Shown piece by piece: positions 1 to 5,848 of a stretch of 18,784 nucleotides of DNA; position 1 is the first letter of the stretch; the number at the start of each line of letters is the position of its first letter. The notes beneath the pieces were generated by a model that saw only the letters and a program-made list of their open reading frames with translations, ran no database searches and had not been told where the DNA came from. The DNA lies in assembly GCA_019695455.1 (NCBI GenBank), contig JAEUAC010000232.1, forward strand, positions 1 through 18,784, read 5' to 3'. The stretch comes from Methylorubrum extorquens. GTDB lineage: Bacteria > Pseudomonadota > Alphaproteobacteria > Rhizobiales > Beijerinckiaceae. The translations under genes and the position numbers were made by a program.

Positions 1-351
1 CCCGCGCTCGACCTGGCCGACGAACAGGATCAGGGGGGTCGAATCCTGCTGGGCGATGTGGATGCCGGCCGACGCGTTGGTGGCGCCGGGCCCGCGCGTC
101 ACCATGCAGATGCCGGGCTCGCCCGTCTGCTTGCCGTAGGCGTCCGCCATCATGGCGGCGCCGCCCTCCTGGCGGCAGACCGTCACGACGATGCCGGAAT
201 CGCGCAGCGCGTCGAGCACGGGCAGGAAGCTCTCGCCCGGCACCGTGAAGACGTGGCGCACGCCGTTCGCGACGAGCTGGGCGACGAGCGCCTGGGCGGC
301 GGTGCGGGTCTCGCCGGCGGACATGGTCGGGCGCTCCTCGGGATCGGACAT
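1..351 (-). CDS. Thiamine-diphosphate-dependent enzyme, acetolactate synthase-like (N-terminal part, cut by window edge)
   Basis: The first 117 codons read like the N-terminal Pyr domain of acetolactate synthase/benzoylformate decarboxylase-type ThDP enzymes. The stretch around residues 31-41 (VRHVFTVPGES) is the usual start of the fold. CRQEGGAAMMADAYGK holds Glu62, at the position of the glutamate that activates the cofactor in this family. TRGPGATNASAGI and LILFVGQVERG follow in canonical order, so the gene continues beyond base 1. The first ATG gives MSDPEERPTM; a second in-frame ATG nine codons later (base 324) is also possible. It diverges from the sulfhydrylase gene at 642. Substrate cannot be told from this domain: acetolactate synthase, a decarboxylase or a sulfoacetaldehyde acetyltransferase-type enzyme would all look like this. 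Confidence 0.85.
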   Translation of the reverse strand, partial: MSDPEERPTMSAGETRTAAQALVAQLVANGVRHVFTVPGESFLPVLDALRDSGIVVTVCRQEGGAAMMADAYGKQTGEPGICMVTRGPGATNASAGIHIAQQDSTPLILFVGQVERG

Positions 352-464
352 GCGGCGATCCTTACCGGGCGAGACCTTCCGGTCCGCTAACGGCGCGAGA
401 CGATCCCGCGCGATCCGGAACGGGCGGCGAGGGCCCGTTCACCACGTCCGCCGATCCTGCGCGC

Positions 465-482
465 CGCGCCCCCGGGGGCGCG
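465..482. repeat. Perfect 18-bp GC palindrome in the divergent intergenic region
   Basis: CGCGCCCCCGGGGGCGCG is a perfect palindrome with no spacer. It lies in the 290-bp gap (352-641) between the ThDP gene (-) and the sulfhydrylase gene (+). It could be an operator or simply part of a GC-rich leader. I see no convincing -35/-10 pair around it. Confidence 0.4.
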
Positions 483-544
483 CCCCGTCCGTTTGTCTTC
501 ACCATCCTTGTTCACGGCTCCTCAGGCGGAGGCGGGGCATGGAT

Positions 545-621
545 GGTCCCGATCCTGCGCAGACGAGCCTGCGACGGGCGGGACCGGCGAGGCCGGTCCC
601 GTTCCGGCACGATCCGGGATC
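545..621 (+). promoter_or_regulatory. Structured leader of the sulfhydrylase gene with mutually exclusive stems
   Basis: Seen directly: a perfect 8-bp hairpin at 580-600 (GGGACCGG, loop CGAGG, CCGGTCCC); a 5-bp hairpin at 558-573 (CGCAG/CTGCG); and a second GGTCCC copy at 545-550 that can pair with the same GGGACC (580-585). Stem 545-550/580-585 would enclose hairpin 558-573 and exclude hairpin 580-600. A short palindrome, GATCCGGGATC, follows at 611-621, just before the ribosome-binding region. A switchable leader before a methionine/cysteine gene is plausible, but I recognise no known riboswitch class. Confidence 0.35.
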
Positions 622-641
622 ATTGCGGAGCGGTGTGCGCC

Positions 642-1952
642 ATGCGGAACGAGACCCTCGCCGTCCATGCGGGTTTCACGGAGGACCCGACCACCCACGC
701 GGTCGCGGTGCCGATCTACCAGACGGTGGCCTACGCCTTCGACAGCGCCGACCACGGCGCCGCGCTCTTCAACCTCGAGGAGGAGGGCTACCGCTACAGC
801 CGCATCTCGAACCCGACCGTCGCCGTGCTGGAGAAGCGCGTGGCGGCCCTCGAGGCGGGCCACGGCGCGCTCGCGGTCGCGACCGGCCAGGCGGCCATGC
901 ACTACGCCCTCGTCACGCTGGCCGACCACGGCGGCAACATCGTCTCCGTCCCGCAGCTCTACGGCACCACGCACACGCTGCTCGCGCACGTGCTGCCGAA
1001 GCAGGGCATCGCGGCCCGCTTCGCGGCCAGCGACGGCGCCGACGACATCGCCCGGCTGATCGACGAGAACACGCGCGCCGTCTATTGCGAATCCATCGGC
1101 AACCCGGCCGGCAACATCTGCGACATCGAGGCGCTCGCCCGGGTCGCGCATGCCCACGGCGTGCCGCTCGTCGTCGACAACACGGTGCCGACCCCCATCC
1201 TGCTGCGCCCGCTCGACTACGGGGCGGACATCGTGGTCGCCTCGCTCACGAAGTTCATGGGCGGGCACGGCACGACGCTCGGCGGCGTCATCGTGGATGC
1301 CGGCCGCTTCTCCTGGATGGAGAACGCGGCGCGCTTTCCGCAATTCTGCACGCCGGACGCGTCCTACCACGGCATGGTCTACGCCGAGCGCTACGGGCCC
1401 GGCGCGTTCCTGGCGCGCGCCCGCAGCGTGTACCAGCGCACCACCGGCGCCGTGCTGCCGGCCATGAGCGCGTTCCTGCTGCTCCAGGGCATCGAGACCG
1501 TGGCGCTCCGCGTCGAGCGCCACGTCGAGAACGGCCGCAAGGTCGCCGAGTACCTGCGCGCCCACCCGGCCGTCGCCTGGGTCAACTACGCGGGCTTCCC
1601 GGACAGCCCGCATCACGCGATGGCGCGCAAATATCTCGCCGGGCAGGGCTCCTCGCTCCTCACCTTCGGCGTGCGGGGCGGGTTCGAGGGCGGCAAGGCC
1701 TTCTACGACGCGCTGAAGCTCGTGAAGCGCCTCGTCAACATCGGCGACGCGAAGTCGCTCGCCTGCCATCCGGCCTCCACCACGCACCGGCAGATGAAGC
1801 CGGACGAGCAGAGGAAGGCCGGCGTCCTGCCGGAGACGATCCGCCTCTCGATCGGCATCGAGCACAGCGACGACATCGTGGCCGATCTCGACCAGGCGCT
1901 CGCGGCGGCGGCCGGCGCGATGCCCGCGACGGTCTCCCGCGAAGCGGCCTGA
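642..1952 (+). CDS. O-acetylhomoserine/O-acetylserine sulfhydrylase-type PLP enzyme
   Basis: This 436-residue protein belongs to the Cys/Met-metabolism PLP-dependent family. The family condenses an O-acyl-homoserine (or O-acetylserine) with sulfide to give homocysteine (or cysteine) in the cytoplasm. MRNETLAVHAGF and PIYQTVAYAFDSADHGAALF are typical of O-acetylhomoserine sulfhydrylases. YRYSRISNPT and ATGQAAMHYAL form the cofactor phosphate site. Lys204 in SLTKFMGGHG is the expected Schiff-base lysine, and SLACHPASTTH near the C-terminus is the substrate carboxylate-binding stretch. Length is normal for MetY/Met17-type enzymes. I chose the ATG at 642 because homology begins there and GGAG lies 11 bases upstream; the open frame extends upstream without family similarity. 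Only 4 bp separate it from the MetA-like gene, so they are probably cotranscribed. Confidence 0.93.
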   Translation: MRNETLAVHAGFTEDPTTHAVAVPIYQTVAYAFDSADHGAALFNLEEEGYRYSRISNPTVAVLEKRVAALEAGHGALAVATGQAAMHYALVTLADHGGNIVSVPQLYGTTHTLLAHVLPKQGIAARFAASDGADDIARLIDENTRAVYCESIGNPAGNICDIEALARVAHAHGVPLVVDNTVPTPILLRPLDYGADIVVASLTKFMGGHGTTLGGVIVDAGRFSWMENAARFPQFCTPDASYHGMVYAERYGPGAFLARARSVYQRTTGAVLPAMSAFLLLQGIETVALRVERHVENGRKVAEYLRAHPAVAWVNYAGFPDSPHHAMARKYLAGQGSSLLTFGVRGGFEGGKAFYDALKLVKRLVNIGDAKSLACHPASTTHRQMKPDEQRKAGVLPETIRLSIGIEHSDDIVADLDQALAAAAGAMPATVSREAA

Positions 1953-1956
1953 CGCG

Positions 1957-2997
1957 ATGGCGCTCCGTCCCCTGGCGAGCCGGCCCGCGGGCCGGTTCCG
2001 GATGCCGCCCCTGCCCGGATGGGCGGGCGGCGGCGTCGAGCCGCTGCGGATCGGGCTGCTCAACAACATGCCTGACGCCGCCTTCGCGGCGACGGAGCGG
2101 CAGTTCCGCCGCATCCTGTCCGCGCCCGGCGCGCCGCTCGCCGACCTCCAGTTCTTCACCCTGTCCGGCATGAAGCGCGCCTGCGGCTTCCGGGCCGAGG
2201 TCGCCGCCGCCTACGCGTCGCACGAGCGGCTGCCGGAGGCCGGGCTCGACGCCCTGATCGTGACGGGCTGCGAGCCGCGCGAGGGCCCGCTCGGGCGCGA
2301 GCCCTGGTTCCGCGCCTTCGGCGAGGTGGTCGACTGGGCCCGGACGAACACGTCCTCCACGCTCTTCTCCTGCCTGGCGGCCCACGCGGCCGTGCTGCAT
2401 CTCGACGGCATCGAGCGCCGCCCGCTGCCCGCCAAGGCCTGGGGCGTGTTCGATTGCGAGGTCGCCGGGTCGCACGCGCTCCTGGCCGGCTCCCCGGCGA
2501 GCGTGCCCGTGCCGCATTCGCGCTGGAACGACCTCGCCGATGACGACCTCGCGGCCGCCGGCCGCTACCGCATCCTGCGCCGCTCGGGCGCCGTCGGGGT
2601 CGACCTCTTCGTGAGCGAGGAGCGGAGCCTCTTCGCCTTCCTCCAGGGGCACCCGGAATACGACCGCGACACGCTCGCCCGCGAGCATCGCCGCGACATG
2701 ACGCGCTTCCTCGACGGCACGCGCGAGGCCGGCCCGCCGCTGCCGGCCGGCTACCTGTCGGGCGAGGCGGCGCGCGGGCTCGGCGCCTTCGCGGCCGAGG
2801 CCGCGGCGGCCCGCGACCCGGCCCTCATGGAGCGCTATCCCTTCGCGACCGCGACGCCCGCCCGCTACGCGGCCTGGCACGGCGCGGCGACGCGGCTCGC
2901 CACCAACTGGCTGCGGGTGGTCGCGGCGCGCCGCTCCGCCTCGCGCGCCGCGCCGCGCGACGCGGCGTCGGTGTCCCGCCTGACCCGCGCCGTCTGA
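1957..2997 (+). CDS. MetA-type homoserine O-acyltransferase, divergent variant
   Basis: The 346-residue protein belongs to the homoserine O-succinyl/acetyltransferase family, which activates homoserine for methionine synthesis. LRIGLLNNMPDAAFAATERQF matches the N-terminal family block. Cys139 (TLFSCLAAHA) and the His232/Glu234 pair in GHPEYDRDTLAREHRRD match the nucleophile and catalytic pair of E. coli MetA (Cys142, His235, Glu237, from memory) with a constant offset of three. KAWGVF is also conserved. Odd points: the lysine expected after NNMP is replaced (MPDAAF), GAQAG becomes AAHAA, and there is a C-terminal tail of about 40 residues rich in Arg and Ala. The acyl donor cannot be read from the sequence. 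The product would feed the sulfhydrylase just upstream. Met16 is an alternative start. Confidence 0.82.
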   Translation: MALRPLASRPAGRFRMPPLPGWAGGGVEPLRIGLLNNMPDAAFAATERQFRRILSAPGAPLADLQFFTLSGMKRACGFRAEVAAAYASHERLPEAGLDALIVTGCEPREGPLGREPWFRAFGEVVDWARTNTSSTLFSCLAAHAAVLHLDGIERRPLPAKAWGVFDCEVAGSHALLAGSPASVPVPHSRWNDLADDDLAAAGRYRILRRSGAVGVDLFVSEERSLFAFLQGHPEYDRDTLAREHRRDMTRFLDGTREAGPPLPAGYLSGEAARGLGAFAAEAAAARDPALMERYPFATATPARYAAWHGAATRLATNWLRVVAARRSASRAAPRDAASVSRLTRAV

Positions 2998-3016
2998 CGC
3001 TCCCCCGAAACGCGAA

Positions 3017-3052
3017 GGGCCCGCCCGCCGCGTGCGAGCGGCGGACGGGCCC
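3017..3052. terminator. Bidirectional hairpin between convergent metA-like and carrier-protein genes
   Basis: Two 15-base arms (3017-3031 and 3038-3052) pair with one mismatch around a 6-base loop, GTGCGA. It lies 20 bp after the MetA-like stop and 45 bp after the carrier-protein stop. Read on the minus strand it is followed by TTCGCGTTTCG, a modest T-rich tail; there is no real T-tract on the plus strand. A very stable GC stem of this kind is the usual intrinsic-terminator style in high-GC genomes. Confidence 0.7.
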
Positions 3053-3096
3053 GGGCCGGGGCCGGATGGCGAGGGCGGCCGGAGCGGCCCCCGGAT

Positions 3097-3369
3097 CTAC
3101 TGGAGCGTGCCGGACCGGACCTGCTCGATCATCTTGGCGATACTTTCGACCGAGCGGAAGTTCTGGGGGTTCATGCAGGAGCCGGGAATGGTGAGGTCGA
3201 ATTCGGCCTCGACCGCCAGCATCAGGTTGACGAGGTCCATGGAGTCGAGACCGGCCTGGACCAGCGCGTCGCAGGGCCCGATCTCGCCCGTCAGCGCATG
3301 CCGTGCCGCGATGCCGCGCGCGAGGTTCAGCGTGCGCCCCGCGACCGTGTCCGTGCCCGTCTCCATCAT
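3097..3369 (-). CDS. Acyl carrier protein-like protein, probable aminoacyl carrier
   Basis: This roughly 90-residue acidic protein has the four-helix carrier-protein pattern. The phosphopantetheine attachment motif is GLDSMDLVNLMLAVE, with Ser43 as the modified residue; an acidic helix II follows, and EFDLTIP and SVESIAKMIEQV form the last helices. It diverges from an acyl-CoA-dehydrogenase-like gene and an amino acid:[carrier protein] ligase. That neighbourhood (carrier, flavoprotein, ligase) is what is known around such ligases in Bradyrhizobium and Agrobacterium, so its likely cargo is a small amino acid rather than a fatty acyl chain. I chose the ATG at 3369 because GGGGA sits 8 bases upstream; ATG at 3378 and TTG at 3390 are in frame and possible. 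It is not the fatty-acid AcpP, which is usually shorter and lies in a fab cluster. Confidence 0.88.
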   Translation of the reverse strand: MMETGTDTVAGRTLNLARGIAARHALTGEIGPCDALVQAGLDSMDLVNLMLAVEAEFDLTIPGSCMNPQNFRSVESIAKMIEQVRSGTLQ

Positions 3370-3457
3370 GGTCAGCATCCCCGAAGCCAAGGCCCGACCT
3401 GCGGGCTCGTCGCGTTGAATGAGGCGAACATCCGCGATGAATCAAGATCAAATCCGA

Positions 3458-3519
3458 GCGAAATTCGTTCACCGTAAACGCTTCGACAAAGCTCGCGTCG
3501 AAACAAGCCTGCGAAATTC
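3458..3519. promoter_or_regulatory. Candidate divergent control region: 9-bp direct repeat flanking an inverted repeat
   Basis: In the 238-bp gap between the carrier-protein gene (-) and the flavoprotein gene (+), GCGAAATTC occurs at 3458-3466 and again at 3511-3519, 53 bp apart (about five helical turns). Between them TTCGAC (3482-3487) and GTCGAA (3497-3502) form a perfect inverted repeat with a 9-bp spacer. The stretch 3420-3535 is clearly more AT-rich than its surroundings. A -10-like GATATT is at 3523-3528 on the plus strand, and TACAAT can be read on the minus strand over the same bases. This looks like regulator sites plus divergent promoters, but no regulator gene is in the window. 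Confidence 0.45.
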
Positions 3520-3607
3520 AACGATATTGTAACGGCGTGGCGCTAGACCGGGACTGCACCGGGCCGGGACCTTCGAGAGCCCGCGCCGGTCTCCGGGACG
3601 TCGTCAT

Positions 3608-4810
3608 ATGACCATCCAGCAGGGGCCGGGCGATCCGGCGCGCTACGCCGCCGGCGAGGACCTCGCCCTGCGCGCTGCCAAGGTCGCCGCCACGGCGGCC
3701 GCCCACGCCGTCGCCGTCGACCGGGAGGCCCGCTTCCCGGCCGAGACGGTCGAGGCGCTGAAGTCGGAACGCCTGCTCGGCGCCGGCATCCCGCTCGCGC
3801 TCGGCGGGGAGGGCGCCCCGCTCGGCGCCCAGGCCGACATCGCCTACGCGCTCGGCCGGTCCTGCGCCTCCTCGGCCATGATCTACGCCATGCACGGCAC
3901 GAAGATCGCGTGCCTCGTCCGCCACGGCGCCGGCCAGCCCCGCATCGCCGGCGTGCTCCGGCGCGTCGCGGGCGAACAGCTCCTCCTCGCCTCCTCGACC
4001 ACCGAGGGCCAGGGCGGCGGCAACGTCCGCTCCTCGGCGGCCGCGATCGAGCCGGACGGCGACGCCGTCACGCTGGTCCGCGAGGCCACGGTGATCTCCT
4101 ACGGGGCGCAGGCGGACGGGATCGTCACGGTGGCGCGCCGCGCCCAGGATGCCGGCTCCGGCGACCAGGTCCTGTGCGTCTTCCTCAAGGACGACTACAC
4201 GCTCGAGCGCCTGTCCGGCTGGGATACGTTCGGCATGCGCGGCACCTGCTCGTCGGGCTTCCGCCTCTCCGTCCGGGCCGCGCCGGACCAGATCCTCGCC
4301 GCGCCCTACGGCCAGATCCACGGCCGCACCATGACGCCCGTCTCGCACATCCTGTGGGCCAGCGCCTGGGCCGGCATCGCGGCCGCCGCCGTCGAGAAGG
4401 CGCAGAGCTTCGTCCGCACGGCCGCCCGCGGCGCCGGCGGCCAGATGCCGCCCGGCGCGCCCCACCAGGCGCGCGCCGTGGCGAGCCTCGGCCAGATCCG
4501 CGCCCTGATCGCGGCCGCGCTCGACCGGTTCGAGGCCGGCGAGGCCGATCCGACGGCGCTGGAGGCGTTCGGCACGTCCACGGCCTTCGCCATGCTCAAG
4601 GTCGAGGTCTCCGAGCTCGCCGTCGCGACCGTGAACGCGGCGCTCCGGGCGACGGGCCTCGCGGGCTACCGCGACGACGGTCCCTTCACGATGGGCCGCC
4701 ACCTGCGGGACATCCTGTCCTCGCCCATCATGATCCACAACGACCGCATCGTCGCGAACGTCGCGACGGGAGCCCTGATGGCGCCCGTCCCGGCGACGCT
4801 GCGCGGCTGA
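3608..4810 (+). CDS. Acyl-CoA dehydrogenase-like flavoprotein, probably acting on a carrier-bound aminoacyl group
   Basis: The 400-residue protein has the acyl-CoA dehydrogenase order: an N-terminal helical domain (about 1-120), a middle beta-domain with SSTTEGQGGGNVRSS and a GMRGTCSSGF segment (about 120-240), and a C-terminal helical domain with GLAGYRDDGPFTMGRHLRDILSSPIMIHNDRI. The family oxidises acyl thioesters with FAD. In acyl-CoA dehydrogenases the segment after the conserved Arg-Asp usually carries a catalytic glutamate in YEGT; here it reads HND (about 377-379), so the base or the chemistry may differ. Related flavoproteins, such as the prolyl-carrier oxidases of pyrrole pathways, act on aminoacyl-carrier proteins. 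Its position between carrier protein and ligase supports such a substrate. First gene of the plus-strand operon; GGGA lies about 11 bases before the ATG. Confidence 0.85.
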   Translation: MTIQQGPGDPARYAAGEDLALRAAKVAATAAAHAVAVDREARFPAETVEALKSERLLGAGIPLALGGEGAPLGAQADIAYALGRSCASSAMIYAMHGTKIACLVRHGAGQPRIAGVLRRVAGEQLLLASSTTEGQGGGNVRSSAAAIEPDGDAVTLVREATVISYGAQADGIVTVARRAQDAGSGDQVLCVFLKDDYTLERLSGWDTFGMRGTCSSGFRLSVRAAPDQILAAPYGQIHGRTMTPVSHILWASAWAGIAAAAVEKAQSFVRTAARGAGGQMPPGAPHQARAVASLGQIRALIAAALDRFEAGEADPTALEAFGTSTAFAMLKVEVSELAVATVNAALRATGLAGYRDDGPFTMGRHLRDILSSPIMIHNDRIVANVATGALMAPVPATLRG

Positions 4811-4814
4811 ACGT

Positions 4815-4854
4815 CCCGCGCGTCGCGCGGCCTTGATCCCCGCGCGTCGCGCGG
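4815..4854. repeat. Two copies of a 16-bp palindromic repeat between flavoprotein and ligase genes
   Basis: CCCGCGCGTCGCGCGG occurs at 4815-4830 and again at 4839-4854. Each copy holds a near-perfect palindrome (CCGCGCG, T, CGCGCGG). They fill most of the 76-bp gap between the flavoprotein stop and the ligase start. They could form alternative stems in the mRNA, act as a paired protein-binding site, or be a local duplication. Confidence 0.5.
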
Positions 4855-4886
4855 ACCTCCTCCACCGGATCCCGGAGTCCCGACCC

Positions 4887-5819
4887 ATGAACATGCGCGT
4901 GATGGACGCCCCCGCGGCGCCCGCCAACGTCGACCCGCTGAACCGGCTGTTCGACGACCTCTTCCGTCCCATGAACACGGACGGCGTCTATGCCCGCACG
5001 GGCGCCTACGAGTCGGTCGTGGAGGCGCTCGCCGCCCTGATCTCGTCCAAGCGCGAGGAGGGCACGGAGGTGTTCCGCTTCCCGCCCGTGATGAGCCGCG
5101 CCCATCTCGAGCGCCACGGCTACCTGAAGAGCTTCCCGAACCTCCTCGGCTGCGTCTCCTGCCTCGAGGGCTCGGAGGCCGAGATCCGCGCCTCCGCCGA
5201 CAAGCACGCCCGCGGCGGCGACTGGACGGAGGGGCTCGAGACGGCCGACCTCGTCCTCACGCCGGCCGCCTGCTACCCGGTCTATCCGATCGCGGCGGCC
5301 CGCGGCCCCGTCCCGGCCGGCGGCTACCGCTTCGACGTCGCCTGCGACTGCTTCCGCCGCGAGCCCTCCAAGAACCTCGACCGGCTGCAATCCTTCCGCA
5401 TGCGCGAATACGTCTGCATCGGCACGCCCGAGGAGGTGGTCGCCTTCCGGGAGCGCTGGATGCCGCGCGCGACCGCGCTCGCCGACGAGCTGGGCCTGCC
5501 CTACACGGTCGAGACCGCGAGCGATCCCTTCTTCGGCCGGGTCGGCCAGGTCATGGCCATCGCCCAGCTGGAACAGGCGCTGAAGTTCGAGCTGCTGGTG
5601 CCGCTGCGCGGCAAGGAGGCCGGCACGGCCTGCATGAGCTTCAACTACCATCGCGAGCATTTCGGCACGACCTGGGACCTCCGCCACGACGACGGCGAGC
5701 CGGCCCATACGGGCTGCGTCGCCTTCGGCATGGACCGTCTCGCGGTCGCGCTCTTCGCCACCCACGGCGCCCGCATGGCGGACTGGCCCGCGGGCGTGCG
5801 GGCGGCGCTGCGCGTCTGA
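4887..5819 (+). CDS. Amino acid:[acyl-carrier-protein] ligase (class II aaRS-like, zinc-dependent)
   Basis: At 310 residues this is a free-standing class II synthetase core related to atypical seryl-tRNA synthetases, without the N-terminal tRNA-binding arm. Such enzymes form an aminoacyl-adenylate and transfer glycine or alanine to the phosphopantetheine of a carrier protein. The zinc ligands Cys129, Glu174 and Cys277 match those I recall for the Bradyrhizobium enzyme (Cys131, Glu176, Cys279) with a constant offset of two. Motif 2 is RREPSKNLDRLQSFRMREYV (157-176); motif 3 is HTGCVAFGMDRLAVALFATHG (274-294). Its cognate carrier is probably the protein at 3097-3369. The ATG at 4887 has CGGAG 9 bases upstream; the upstream extension of the frame runs through the palindromic repeats and is unlikely to be translated. 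Gly versus Ala cannot be decided by eye. Confidence 0.93.
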   Translation: MNMRVMDAPAAPANVDPLNRLFDDLFRPMNTDGVYARTGAYESVVEALAALISSKREEGTEVFRFPPVMSRAHLERHGYLKSFPNLLGCVSCLEGSEAEIRASADKHARGGDWTEGLETADLVLTPAACYPVYPIAAARGPVPAGGYRFDVACDCFRREPSKNLDRLQSFRMREYVCIGTPEEVVAFRERWMPRATALADELGLPYTVETASDPFFGRVGQVMAIAQLEQALKFELLVPLRGKEAGTACMSFNYHREHFGTTWDLRHDDGEPAHTGCVAFGMDRLAVALFATHGARMADWPAGVRAALRV

Positions 5820-5848
5820 CGCGGCCCGGATTCCCTCGCACCCTCGCC

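Noticed and set aside
545..641. Known SAM-II, SAH or SAM/SAH riboswitch before the sulfhydrylase gene
   Set aside because: ATTGCGGAGC after GGATC and GCCTGCGACGG recall pieces of these classes, but the conserved loop sequences and pseudoknot partners are missing. A covariance-model search would settle it.
543..641. Upstream start for the sulfhydrylase at 543
   Set aside because: Residues before MRNETLAVHAGF have no family similarity and their codons overlap the leader hairpins; the ATG at 642 has a ribosome-binding site.
522..2171. Long antisense open frames over the sulfhydrylase gene (549 aa) and similar ones at 3518-4978, 9558-11372 and 12168-13439
   Set aside because: They mirror the real genes, have Arg/Ala/Gly/Asp-rich composition with no family motif, and are the usual shadows in very high-GC DNA.
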